From Selenomonadaceae bacterium (GTDB lineage: Bacteria; Bacillota; Negativicutes; Selenomonadales; Selenomonadaceae), in contig JAFRSO010000008.1 in assembly GCA_017427545.1 (NCBI GenBank), positions 1-41,480 on the forward strand: a stretch of 41,480 nt of DNA, given 5' to 3'. Under the pieces are notes generated by a model. It had not been told where the DNA came from. It did no database searches and worked only from the letters and a program-made list of their open reading frames with translations. Position numbers and translations under genes: made by a program. Of the stretch, positions 33,957 to 41,312 are shown in pieces. Every line of letters starts with the position of its first letter. Within the stretch, counting starts at the first letter, position 1.

Positions 33957-34004
33957 TAATCCCTAGTTCTAGTACCTGGTTCTAATCCCTAATCCCTACA
34001 AAGG
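33957..34004. repeat. Heptamer array (TAATCCC family)
   Basis: TAATCCC, TAGTTCT, AGTACCT, then TAATCCC, TAATCCC and the common end CCTACAAAGG. It abuts the tRNA-Ser promoter, so here the array's usual AAAGG end serves no coding gene. Confidence 0.82.
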
Positions 34005-34006
34005 CA

Positions 34007-34035
34007 TTGACATTGCTGAATCTTTTTGATATTAT
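34007..34035 (+). promoter_or_regulatory. tRNA-Ser promoter
   Basis: TTGACA (34007-34012), 17-nt spacer, TATTAT (34030-34035), 10 nt before the mature tRNA 5' end. Confidence 0.85.
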
Positions 34036-34045
34036 CGGCGCATTC

Positions 34046-34134
<89 letters not shown>

Positions 34135-34169
34135 CACAATGAAAATTTTTTCTGCAGATATATATACTC

Positions 34170-34191
34170 TCGCCTTCGGGCGATTATTTTT
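34170..34191 (+). terminator. Terminator after tRNA-Ser (UUCG tetraloop)
   Basis: TCGCC-TTCG-GGCGA hairpin (34170-34183) followed by TTATTTTT, 36 nt after the tRNA. The SD of the next gene follows immediately, so some read-through into the response-regulator gene is likely, as no other promoter was found for it. Confidence 0.75.
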
Positions 34192-34210
34192 AGGGAGGCG
34201 GCGATTTTTC

Positions 34211-34630
34211 ATGAACGAGCAGGAAAAGTTGCGTATATTGATAACTGACGATTCGCGGCTCCTTCGCAAAAAATTGCGCGAGGAACTTGAGCACCTCGAC
34301 TGTGAAGTTATTGAGGCGGTCAACGGCAAAGAGGCGATAACTTTCGTCTTGGAGCAGGAGCCGGACGGCGTCATTTTAGATATAGTCATGCCGGTCGTCG
34401 GAGGAATTGAAGCGTTGGAATTTATCCGCGAAGTCGCACCCGATGTCCCGGTAGTCATGCTAAGTTCAATGGGTACGCCGCAAAAACTCATGCAATGCTT
34501 GAAGATGGGCGCGATTGATTTCATTCACAAGCCCTATACCAAGGAACAAATTGCACATGCGGTCGCGTCTATTCGGAAAATCAAAGCTAAACGTCTCGCT
34601 AAAAAATCTGAAGAGGATAACGATATTTGA
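34211..34630 (+). CDS. CheY-like single-domain response regulator
   Basis: The 139-residue product is a receiver domain only: acidic pocket Asp13-Asp14, phosphoacceptor Asp57 (VILDIVMP), Ser85 in the T/S position and Lys107 (HKPY). It would be phosphorylated by a histidine kinase and act by protein contact, as CheY does; no output domain is fused. The segment VMLSSMGTPQKLMQCLKMGA resembles Gram-positive CheY. ATG 34211 is preceded by GGGAGG 12 nt away (rather far). A run of basic and acidic residues ends the protein (KAKRLAKKSEEDNDI). No kinase gene is near; the cupin gene follows 12 nt downstream. Chemotaxis is possible but not shown. Confidence 0.9.
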   Translation: MNEQEKLRILITDDSRLLRKKLREELEHLDCEVIEAVNGKEAITFVLEQEPDGVILDIVMPVVGGIEALEFIREVAPDVPVVMLSSMGTPQKLMQCLKMGAIDFIHKPYTKEQIAHAVASIRKIKAKRLAKKSEEDNDI

Positions 34631-34642
34631 GGAGGTTTTAAC

Positions 34643-34987
34643 ATGCCGATTATTGAGCAGAATACAGTTTCGGCAATGAATAAGGCCGGCGGTAAGGGCG
34701 AAATTTTTATCACGCACCTTTTGACGCCAAAAGAAATGGTCGGCAAGTGTGAAATGTTCGCCAGCGTAAAAATTCCCGTAGGAGCCTCACTGGGCGTTCA
34801 TCAACACGTGGGCAACAACGAGACTTACCACATTATCCAAGGCAAAGGTCTTTACACCGACAACGGCAAAACTTACACCGTCAAGGCGGGCGATACGACT
34901 TTCTGCGCGGACGGCGACACTCACGGCATTGAAACTATCGGCGACGAGGATTTGATTTTCATCGCCCTTATCATCAACACGAAGTAA
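34643..34987 (+). CDS. Cupin-2 domain protein
   Basis: The 114-residue protein is a single small beta-barrel with both cupin motifs: G-V-His53-Q-His55-VGNN-Glu60...G67 and GDTHGIE (His94). Together these form a complete 2-His/Glu/His metal site. Small cupins of this size bind a metal and often a sugar or small metabolite; the function here is unknown. SD GAGGAGG-like (GGAGGT) lies 8 nt before the ATG. The 12-nt spacing to the receiver gene suggests cotranscription. Confidence 0.9.
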   Translation: MPIIEQNTVSAMNKAGGKGEIFITHLLTPKEMVGKCEMFASVKIPVGASLGVHQHVGNNETYHIIQGKGLYTDNGKTYTVKAGDTTFCADGDTHGIETIGDEDLIFIALIINTK

Positions 34988-34994
34988 TTTTCTA

Positions 34995-35023
34995 TTGCAA
35001 CGGCAAGCGTCGTGTGTTAAGAT
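34995..35023 (+). promoter_or_regulatory. Promoter of the YjfB-like gene
   Basis: TTGCAA (34995-35000), 17-nt spacer, TAAGAT (35018-35023), 31 nt before the start codon. Confidence 0.7.
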
Positions 35024-35054
35024 ACTTCCCAAACAAGGAAAGGAGTTGGCGTCA

Positions 35055-35234
35055 ATGGATATGGCAATCGCGGCACTTTCGGTCGATATGAGCATGGCGA
35101 AGACTCAACAGGAGTTGGGCATGTCGGTTTTGAAAATGGCAATGTCGACCAACACGGAGGCAGTTGAAGAGGCGTTGGAGCTTGTCGAAAGCCTTGACCC
35201 TGCAATCGGAAATAATCTTGATGTCACGGCGTAA
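35055..35234 (+). CDS. YjfB-family small protein (putative motility protein)
   Basis: The 59-residue product, MDMAIAALSVDMSMAKTQQELGMSVLKMAM..., has the spacing and small-residue/Gln pattern of YjfB family proteins (annotated as putative motility proteins, found mainly in flagellated Firmicutes). ATG 35055 is chosen since GGAG is 9 nt upstream; an ATG-less extension further upstream would overlap the promoter. The actual role is unknown. Its place beside a CheY-like receiver is suggestive, but no flagellar gene is in the window. Confidence 0.8.
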   Translation: MDMAIAALSVDMSMAKTQQELGMSVLKMAMSTNTEAVEEALELVESLDPAIGNNLDVTA

Positions 35235-35241
35235 AAAGTAC

Positions 35242-35270
35242 TTGATTTTTTCTCAACATTCTGCTAAATT
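35242..35270 (+). promoter_or_regulatory. hup promoter
   Basis: TTGATT (35242-35247), 17-nt spacer, TAAATT (35265-35270) with extended TG (TGC), 36 nt before the HU start. Confidence 0.78.
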
Positions 35271-35305
35271 CTGCAGGTGATTTTTTTAGAGGAGGATTTC
35301 TTTTT

Positions 35306-35581
35306 ATGACTAGAGCTGAATTGATAGTTAAAGTTGCCGAAAAGGCGAACATTGACCGCAAGAGTGCTGAACGGGCAGTCGCGTCTACTTTCGAGATCAT
35401 CAAAGGCGCGTTGATTGCCGACGAGAAAGTTCAGATTTTGGGCTTCGGCACCTTCGAAAATCGTATGCGTGCTGCCCGCAAAGGTCGCAATCCCCGCACC
35501 GGCGAAGAAATTGAAATCGAAGCATCGAAACTGCCTTCCTTCAAAGCGGGCAAGAGTCTCAAAGAGGCTTGCAATTCTTAA
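35306..35581 (+). CDS. hup: DNA-binding protein HU
   Basis: The 91-residue product is a full-length HU: MTRAELIVKVAEKANIDRKSAERAV (dimer helices), GFGTFE, and the DNA-clasping arm with RNPRTGEEIEI followed by PSFKAGKSLKEA. It is a nucleoid-compacting, non-specific DNA-bending protein. SD GAGGAGG is 8-9 nt before the ATG, with its own promoter and terminator, so the gene is monocistronic and probably highly expressed. Confidence 0.97.
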   Translation: MTRAELIVKVAEKANIDRKSAERAVASTFEIIKGALIADEKVQILGFGTFENRMRAARKGRNPRTGEEIEIEASKLPSFKAGKSLKEACNS

Positions 35582-35594
35582 GAAAATTTTTCAG

Positions 35595-35625
35595 CAGAGT
35601 CGGGTATTTGCTCGGCTCTGTTTTT
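35595..35625 (+). terminator. hup terminator
   Basis: CAGAGTCGGG (35595-35604) pairs with CTCGGCTCTG (35611-35620, with G-T pairs), followed by TTTTT. Confidence 0.85.
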
Positions 35626-35627
35626 GT

Positions 35628-35698
35628 TAGGAACTAGTAAATAGGAACTAGGAACTAGTTTTCTAATCCCTGTTCCCTAATCCCTAATCCCTAAATTC
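35628..35698. repeat. Bipartite heptamer array (TAGGAAC / TAATCCC) running into a start codon
   Basis: TAGGAAC, TAGTAAA, TAGGAAC, TAGGAAC, TAGTTTT, then TAATCCC, TGTTCCC, TAATCCC, TAATCCC, TAAATTC. The last unit ends at the base before the ATG of the SDR gene, leaving no room for an SD. Confidence 0.9.
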
Positions 35699-36424
35699 AT
35701 GAAAACAGCAATTATCACGGGCGGCACTTCGGGTATCGGTCTCGCCACGACGAAAATTTTTCTGGCGAACAATTTTAATTGCGTGCTGGTCGGCAGAAGT
35801 CTTGAACGCTTCAAAAAAATTCAGCCGGAACTCGTCGGGAACTTTGAATTTATTTCGGCGGATATTCGACGCGTTGACGATTGCGAAAAAATTATTTCGC
35901 GGACAGTTGAAATTTTCGGCGGCGTCAATGTCCTCATAAACAACGCGGGCATTTATCACGAGGGCGCGATAACTTCCACTGACGAAAAAATTTTTGATGA
36001 CATCTTCGCCACGAACGTCAAGGGAACTTTTTTCATGACGCGGGCGGCTGTCGACGAACTGATTAAAACTCGCGGGGCGATTGTCAATGTTGCAAGTGAT
36101 GCGGGGCTTCGCGGAAATTATTTTTGTGCGGCATATTCGGCGAGCAAAGGTGCAATCGTCGCGTTCACGAAATCTTTGTCGTTGGAGTTGGCAAGCTTTT
36201 CAATCCGCGTGAATTGCGTTGCACCCGGCGATATTTTGACGCCGCTGACTTTAAATCAACTTCAAACTTCGGGCGGCACTGTCGAGGAGCTTGCGAAATT
36301 TTATCCTCTCGGCAGAATCGGCACGCCTCAAGAAGTTGCAGCGGCGATTTACTTTTTGGCGTCGGACGCGGCGAGTTTCATCACGGGCGCAGTCTTGAGC
36401 GTCGACGGAGGCTTGACTTGTTAA
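35699..36424 (+). CDS. Short-chain dehydrogenase/reductase (SDR)
   Basis: The 241-residue classical SDR has TGGTSGIG (8-14, NAD(P) binding), NNAG (81-84), and catalytic Ser133, Tyr146 and Lys150 (YSASK). The C-terminus SFITGAVLSVDGGLTC resembles FabG and sugar/polyol dehydrogenases; the substrate is not evident. FabG itself is possible but usually lies in a fatty-acid operon, which is not seen here. The start must be at or near 35699 because the Rossmann motif begins at residue 5, yet the upstream sequence is a C-rich heptamer array with no SD. The next gene has an AAAGGAG 13 nt on. Confidence 0.9.
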   Translation: MKTAIITGGTSGIGLATTKIFLANNFNCVLVGRSLERFKKIQPELVGNFEFISADIRRVDDCEKIISRTVEIFGGVNVLINNAGIYHEGAITSTDEKIFDDIFATNVKGTFFMTRAAVDELIKTRGAIVNVASDAGLRGNYFCAAYSASKGAIVAFTKSLSLELASFSIRVNCVAPGDILTPLTLNQLQTSGGTVEELAKFYPLGRIGTPQEVAAAIYFLASDAASFITGAVLSVDGGLTC

Positions 36425-36437
36425 AGGAGAAATTTTT

Positions 36438-36860
36438 ATGGGTTTTGTACTTACCGAATTTAAAATTATTTTTAAAGATAAGGAATATGTTGTTGTTCCC
36501 GTGAATTATTTATTAAGTTTGGGCATTACCGGCATACAAGAATCTCGTCATATGAAAAGGGAACAGTCCGAGCCGCTCATATACAAAAGCAAGTATGCTG
36601 AATTGATTGATATTACAATCGCAAAAGAAGCCGCCGATAAAATTTTCACAAGCAGGGGCACGGAGCTTTTCAAAAAAATTCTCAACAAAAACGACATAAC
36701 GAAAATTGAGCTGAAATATTCCGACGGAACAGGAGAAATTATTTGCGCTGATTATTCTGCTGACTTTACAACGGGCGAAAATGAATGGCAGGTAAGCAAT
36801 ACAATCAACGGCGGCAGGTTAGTAATTTTTATTCATAATCCTGCTGTGATTAGTTATTGA
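36438..36860 (+). CDS. Hypothetical protein
   Basis: The 140-residue protein is not recognised. It has no signal peptide or membrane segment; charged and beta-prone segments alternate (FKIIFKDKEYVVVPVNYLL; KIELKYSDGTGEIICADY). SD AAAGGAG is 9 nt upstream of the ATG (GGAGAAATTTTTATG context), so it is probably a real, translated gene, cotranscribed with the SDR. Its stop lies 4 nt before the GTG of the glycosyltransferase. Its local A+T content looks a little higher than that of its neighbours, which could hint at separate ancestry. Confidence 0.7.
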   Translation: MGFVLTEFKIIFKDKEYVVVPVNYLLSLGITGIQESRHMKREQSEPLIYKSKYAELIDITIAKEAADKIFTSRGTELFKKILNKNDITKIELKYSDGTGEIICADYSADFTTGENEWQVSNTINGGRLVIFIHNPAVISY

Positions 36861-36864
36861 CGGC

Positions 36865-37950
36865 GTGAAAGTTTTAATTTTATCGGCGTCAATCGGTTCG
36901 GGTCACGCCAAGGCGGCTGAAGCAATTCAATGCGCAATGCGTAATGCGAAATGCGCAATGGAGGTTCAGGTCGTCGACTTCATGGCGCGGGAAATTTCGA
37001 CGCTGAATTGGCTGACGAAAAAATTTTATCTGGCGGCACTCAAATTTATTCCCGACCTCTACGACAGAATTTACAAGTTCGCGGACGGCAGGAAAGTCGG
37101 AGTTTCGGCAAGATTTTTGAGTTCCGCGCTGATGTATTTGCCATTCGCCCGCCTGCTGAAAAAATTCCGCCCCAACGTTGTGATTTGCACGCACCCTTTC
37201 CCCGAAGCCGCCGCGTCATTGTGGAAATTTCTTCACGCCAAGTCCGCACGAAATTTTTTATTGGCGGCAGTGCTGACGGATTATTCATTGCACGAAATTT
37301 GGATTTTCGGCGAAGTCGACGCGTATTTTGTGGCGACGGAAGAAATGAAAAATTCACTTGCCGCACATTGTCGGGCGGGACAAAAAATTTTCGCGACGGG
37401 CATTCCGATTGATGAAAACTTTTCTGCCGCGAAAAAAATTTCCGACTCAACGCGGACGACGATTTTAATCATGGGCGGAGGATTGGGTCTCGGCTCAATC
37501 GAAGAAACGCTTTCCGAACTCGACAAAATAAAATCCCCGCTGAAAATTTTGGTCGTGGCGGGGCAAAATGAAAATTTATTGGCGCGGCTGAAGCGTTTAA
37601 AAATTTCTCACGAATTGGAAATCCTCGGCTACGTCTCGAACGTCGATAAACTCATGGCGGCGGCGGATTTACTCATCACCAAGCCGGGCGCATTGACTAT
37701 GACGGAGGCATTTGCAGCGGGATTGCCTTTGATTTTGCACGCGCCGATACCCGGTCCCGAAGCACTCAACGCGGCTTATGCAACGGCTCATGGGGCAGCC
37801 ATTGAAGTCGGCGAACGAAAAATTTCAGCCGTCGTCGAAGAACTTTTGGATAATCCTTCGCGCCTCGACGAAATGAAATTCTGCGCAAAAAAAATTTCTC
37901 GCCCGCTTGCCGCAAGTGAGATTGTCCGTCAGATTAAAAATTTCCCGTAG
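36865..37950 (+). CDS. Processive diacylglycerol glucosyltransferase-like (GT28, MGDG-synthase/UgtP-like)
   Basis: The 361-residue product has the MGDG-synthase-type N-terminus (ILSASIGSGHAKAAEAI, GSGH at 11-14) and a GT28/MurG-like C-terminal domain (ILIMGGGLGLGS near 205, ITKPGALTMTEAFAAGLPLIL near 272). It probably adds glucose or galactose to diacylglycerol at the inner membrane; MurG is less likely given the N-terminus. GTG start with no clear SD, 4 nt after the previous stop, so translation is likely coupled. Residues 22-32 (IQCAMRNAKCAMEV) are encoded by a perfect 7-nt tandem array (36929-36963), apparently an insertion in the helix after GSGH. Confidence 0.85.
   Translation: MKVLILSASIGSGHAKAAEAIQCAMRNAKCAMEVQVVDFMAREISTLNWLTKKFYLAALKFIPDLYDRIYKFADGRKVGVSARFLSSALMYLPFARLLKKFRPNVVICTHPFPEAAASLWKFLHAKSARNFLLAAVLTDYSLHEIWIFGEVDAYFVATEEMKNSLAAHCRAGQKIFATGIPIDENFSAAKKISDSTRTTILIMGGGLGLGSIEETLSELDKIKSPLKILVVAGQNENLLARLKRLKISHELEILGYVSNVDKLMAAADLLITKPGALTMTEAFAAGLPLILHAPIPGPEALNAAYATAHGAAIEVGERKISAVVEELLDNPSRLDEMKFCAKKISRPLAASEIVRQIKNFP
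36929..36963 (+). repeat. In-frame heptamer array (AATGCGN) inside the GT28 gene
   Basis: AATGCGC, AATGCGT, AATGCGA, AATGCGC, AATGGAG: a further family of 7-nt units, inside coding sequence, encoding CAMRNAKCAME. Confidence 0.9.
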
Positions 37951-37986
37951 AAAAAAAGAAGGAAGCCTTCGCCATTAACGAAGGCT
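37951..37986 (-). terminator. Terminator after tRNA-Pro (and possibly the GT28 gene)
   Basis: AGCCTTCG (37964-37971) pairs with CGAAGGCT (37979-37986). On the minus strand the stem is followed by TTCCTTCTTTTTTT (complement of the A7 at 37951-37957). On the plus strand a weaker GGATTTTT follows. Confidence 0.8.
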
Positions 37987-38001
37987 GCGGATTTTTATGA
38001 T

Positions 38002-38078
38002 TGGTCGGAACGACGAGACTTGAACTCACGACCTCTTCCACCCCAAGGAAGCGCTCTACCAAACTGAGCTACGTCCCG
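38002..38078 (-). tRNA. tRNA-Pro (anticodon GGG)
   Basis: Acceptor CGGGACG (38078-38072) pairs with CGTTCCG (38012-38006, one G-T); discriminator A and encoded CCA follow. The anticodon stem CTTCC/GGAAG encloses loop TTGGGGT with anticodon GGG (38044-38042). TTCAAGT T-loop present. Confidence 0.97.
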
Positions 38079-38089
38079 ATGACTTGCGC

Positions 38090-38118
38090 AGTTTACCACA
38101 CCTAAAAATTTTTTGCAA
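38090..38118 (-). promoter_or_regulatory. tRNA-Pro promoter
   Basis: Minus strand TTGCAA (38118-38113), 17-nt spacer, TAAACT (38095-38090) with extended TG. Confidence 0.78.
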
Positions 38119-38128
38119 GTACTTTTTT

Positions 38129-39010
38129 TTATTGCAGTGCCTTCGCAAGCGTCAAAGCGTTCGTCAACATGCGGTCGACGTAATCAAGCAGATGTTCAGG
38201 TTTCGCCTCGCCCGTGACTATCGGATCGAGTTCAAAAATTTGCGCGCCCGTCTCACGAGCAATGGTTTCTGCCGCCTTGGGGGAATATTGCGGTTCCGTG
38301 AAAATCACTTTTACCGGCAACGAATTTATTTTTTCTATCGTCTCGGCAAGTTCTTGAGGTGTCGGTTCAGTGCCTGGTTCACGTTCGATGACTGCCGCCA
38401 CCTTCAAGCCGAATTCTGCCGCCAAATACGGGAACGCCTCATGAAACGTCACGATGTCTTTGTTGGGCAGCATGGCCATTGAAAGTTGCAATTCGTCGCG
38501 CAGTGTCGTAAGTTCGTCGACATAATCGAGCGTGTGACGTTTATAAGCGTCCGTATGTTTCGGGTCGAGTTCGCACAACTTCGACGAAATATTTTTCACC
38601 TGCTCCATTGCGTAAGTTATGCTCAACCAAACGTGCGGATTCGGTTCGCCATTTTCCATTATCGGGACAATTTTTGGCGTGTCGGACGCGTTGATTATTT
38701 TCAAATTCGGACGCGCCTCAATGACTTTATCCAAGAAACTTTCCATGCCCAATCCGTTCACGACGAAAATATCAGCCGTCTCCAAAGTTTTCATATCTTC
38801 GGGCGTGAGCTGGTAATCATGCAGGCAACCGGTTTGCGGCGGCGTCATGTTCACGACTTCAACACCCTCAATGCCGCGGGTAATATTCAGCGTCTCAAGG
38901 TATATCGGATAAAACGACGTGACAATTTTTAAGTTGCCGTCGTCTTTTTTATCGGAACCGCAACCGCTCACCGTCAAAATCATCAGCAGAATCAGCAAAA
39001 ATTTTTTCAT
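38129..39010 (-). CDS. Zn/Mn ABC-transporter substrate-binding lipoprotein (ZnuA/TroA family)
   Basis: The 293-residue product has a lipoprotein signal peptide with lipobox VSGC (Cys17). Candidate metal ligands are His64 (CLHDY), His126 (NPHVW), His190 (TFHEAF) and an acidic residue in the C-terminal lobe (Glu239 or Asp263 region). Three His favour zinc over manganese by family rules. The His-rich loop of many ZnuA proteins is absent. It captures metal for an ABC importer, but no permease or ATPase gene adjoins it in the window. The ATG is 3 nt after the stop of the aminotransferase gene, and its SD AGAGG lies in that gene's end, so it is the last gene of the minus-strand run. Confidence 0.92.
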   Translation of the reverse strand: MKKFLLILLMILTVSGCGSDKKDDGNLKIVTSFYPIYLETLNITRGIEGVEVVNMTPPQTGCLHDYQLTPEDMKTLETADIFVVNGLGMESFLDKVIEARPNLKIINASDTPKIVPIMENGEPNPHVWLSITYAMEQVKNISSKLCELDPKHTDAYKRHTLDYVDELTTLRDELQLSMAMLPNKDIVTFHEAFPYLAAEFGLKVAAVIEREPGTEPTPQELAETIEKINSLPVKVIFTEPQYSPKAAETIARETGAQIFELDPIVTGEAKPEHLLDYVDRMLTNALTLAKALQ

Positions 39011-39013
39011 GGC

Positions 39014-40186
39014 TCAACCTCTGTACTCGTCAGCCAATTTTTTGAACAGCGGCAATGAACGTTCAATCGTCTCGGTTTTTATGCAGTAGGCCGCGCGGAA
39101 ATAACCCGGTGCTCCGAAATCTGCGCCGGGCACGAGGAGTAAATCATATTTCTTGGCGCGTTCGCAGAAGGCATAATCGTCCGCCTCCAATGCTTTCGGG
39201 AAAAGATAAAATGCCCCTTGAGGTTTGACGCACTCAAATCCCGCCGCAATCAATCCGTCGTACAAAAGTTTTCCGTTGCGTTCATAAGGTGTGATATCGA
39301 CAGCTTTACCCGCGCACTTTGCAACTACCAACTGCCACAAACTCGGCGCATTGACGTGAGTTAAAACTCTCGCCGCACCTGCAATCGCTCCGTAAATTTT
39401 ATCGAAGTCGGCAACCTCATCGGGCACGACAATATAACCGATACGTTCGCCTGGCAGTGAAAAACTTTTGCTGTAGGAATAGCAGACGAGAGTATTTTTG
39501 TAAAAGCCCGTGATCCATGGCACTTCGACGCCGTAAGCCAATTCGCGATAAGGTTCATCGCATATCAAGAAAATTTCCCGCCCTTGAGCCTTCAAAATTT
39601 CGGTGAGCTTTTCAATCGTCTCCCGCGAATAAACCGCGCCGCTGGGATTGTTCGGCGAATTGATGATGACCGCCTTGGTTTTGGGCGATAAAAGTTTTTG
39701 GAAGTCGTCGAAGTCAATCTGCCAATCTTCGGGACGCGGCTTGACGACTTTTAATTCAGCTCCGACCGATTCGACAAAAACTTTATATTCGGGGAAATAC
39801 GGCGCAAAAGTTATGAACTCGTCGCCGGGTTCAGCAAGTGCCTTGAAACAAATCGTGATAGCTGCCGCCGCACCACTCGTGATGAAAAGATTTTTCCCCG
39901 CAAAGTTCGTGCCGAATCTGGCGTTGATACTCGCGGCAAGAGTTTCACGGACTTTGGGATTGCCCGGTGCCACCGTGTAACCGTGAACTGCTGACGGCTC
40001 GTAAGTTTGCAAAATCTCAATCGCCGCGTCACGAACGAAATCGGGTGTCGGGACGTTGGGATTGCCCAAGCTGAAATCGAAAATATTTTCTTCACCGACT
40101 TCAGCCGCACGCTTGCGACCAAATTCAAAAATCGTTCGGATTGTAGATTTTTTCGTGCCTAGTTCATACATTTTGGCTGATACCAT
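39014..40186 (-). CDS. Class I PLP-dependent aminotransferase (aspartate aminotransferase-like)
   Basis: The 390-residue product has INSPNNPSG (Asn180), CDEPYRELAY (Asp210, Tyr213) and SYSKSFSLPGERIGY (Lys240, Schiff base), plus a C-terminal FRAAYCI containing the carboxylate-binding Arg. It is fold-type I; the amino-acid specificity cannot be told. ATG 40186 is preferred over GTG 40195: AAGGAG (40200-40195) is 8 nt from the ATG, and the GTG lies in the SD. It lies 5 nt downstream of the glycosyltransferase stop; the SD overlaps that stop (AAGGAGTGA). Confidence 0.92.
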   Translation of the reverse strand: MVSAKMYELGTKKSTIRTIFEFGRKRAAEVGEENIFDFSLGNPNVPTPDFVRDAAIEILQTYEPSAVHGYTVAPGNPKVRETLAASINARFGTNFAGKNLFITSGAAAAITICFKALAEPGDEFITFAPYFPEYKVFVESVGAELKVVKPRPEDWQIDFDDFQKLLSPKTKAVIINSPNNPSGAVYSRETIEKLTEILKAQGREIFLICDEPYRELAYGVEVPWITGFYKNTLVCYSYSKSFSLPGERIGYIVVPDEVADFDKIYGAIAGAARVLTHVNAPSLWQLVVAKCAGKAVDITPYERNGKLLYDGLIAAGFECVKPQGAFYLFPKALEADDYAFCERAKKYDLLLVPGADFGAPGYFRAAYCIKTETIERSLPLFKKLADEYRG

Positions 40187-40191
40187 TAAAA

Positions 40192-41307
40192 TCACTCCTT
40201 AGGTAAAAGTTGAGCCACAAATTTTTCCAATTCGGAAATATACGCCTGATTTTGTTGATTAATTTTCTCCAACTCCGCCGTTTGACGAAGATTTTTTTCA
40301 AAACTTAATCTGTAACCATTCATCATATTGAAAATAAACGCCGTGATTGCCACGTTGTCACCGTCGCTGAACTCTTTTTGTAAAAGTCTATCCAGCTCGT
40401 GAATCGGAAAATCATTATAAATTGGATTTGCATACGGCAAAACTTCCTGCATAAACATATCCTTGAGCATGTATTTTAATTGCGGACGCGTTGACAATTC
40501 GTTGTGATTGCGGAAAAAATTATCAAAATATCTCAAAGCCGATTTTATCGCGTGAATGGTCTTGTGAAAAATTTTAGAGTATTTCCCAATCTCGGTTACT
40601 GCCGAACCTTTTCGTTCGCTGCGGTAATTGTAAAAAATATCGGGAATAACCACGTAATTTTTTGCGCAAGCCATTTCACACAACGAAAAAATCATATCTT
40701 CGCAATGACAATCGCAAAACTCAAGATCATTTTCCAAGATAAAATCGCGACGAATCATTTGCAAGCAAACGCTCCACGTAAGCCACCATTTAATGTAATC
40801 GTTTATGCGAACTTCAAGATTATCAGTCAGAAGCGTCGTTTTTGTCGTAAATATTTTTTCGCCTGCGGGATGAGTTTTGATGCTCGGATTTTTTCGATAG
40901 TAAGCGTCATTCCAAAGCTTTTCGGGAATATAATAGCAGTTTTCGCTTGCAACGACATCGGCATTAAAATCTTTTGCCACAAAATACATTTTTTCAAAAG
41001 CAGTCGGATTTATCGTGTCGTCAGGGTCGAGGCAATAAATATATTCGCCGTGCGCAAGTTTAATGCCCTTGTTGCGAGGTAAACCTGCTCCGCCCGAATT
41101 TTTTGCCATGTGATAAAGTTTCAGCCGCCCGCCGAATTTCGACGCATAATTTTTCACGACGGCAACGGAATTGTCGGTTGAGCAGTCATCGACGACGATA
41201 ACTTCAAAATCTTGGAGGGGTTGAGCCAAAAGACTGTCCAAGCATTCGCCGACGTATTTGTCAACGTTGTAAAGCGGGATAATCACTGATACTGCCGGAA
41301 GTCTCAT
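40192..41307 (-). CDS. GT2-family glycosyltransferase
   Basis: The 371-residue product has an N-terminal GT-A domain: SVIIPLYNVDKYVGECLDSL, VVDDCSTDNS (Asp40-Asp41, nucleotide-binding), GGAGLPRNKG and the metal-binding LDPDD (94-97). The region after about residue 130 is divergent, and a C-terminal coiled-coil-like tail (LRQTAELEKINQQNQAYISELEKF) ends the protein. It probably transfers a sugar to an envelope glycan or S-layer-type protein; donor and acceptor unknown. ATG 41307 is chosen over GTG 41316 since AAGGAG lies 8 nt upstream. The C-terminal 55 residues are nearly duplicated in the partial gene upstream (41313-41480), so these are tandem duplicates. Confidence 0.9.
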   Translation of the reverse strand: MRLPAVSVIIPLYNVDKYVGECLDSLLAQPLQDFEVIVVDDCSTDNSVAVVKNYASKFGGRLKLYHMAKNSGGAGLPRNKGIKLAHGEYIYCLDPDDTINPTAFEKMYFVAKDFNADVVASENCYYIPEKLWNDAYYRKNPSIKTHPAGEKIFTTKTTLLTDNLEVRINDYIKWWLTWSVCLQMIRRDFILENDLEFCDCHCEDMIFSLCEMACAKNYVVIPDIFYNYRSERKGSAVTEIGKYSKIFHKTIHAIKSALRYFDNFFRNHNELSTRPQLKYMLKDMFMQEVLPYANPIYNDFPIHELDRLLQKEFSDGDNVAITAFIFNMMNGYRLSFEKNLRQTAELEKINQQNQAYISELEKFVAQLLPKE

Positions 41308-41312
41308 TAAAA

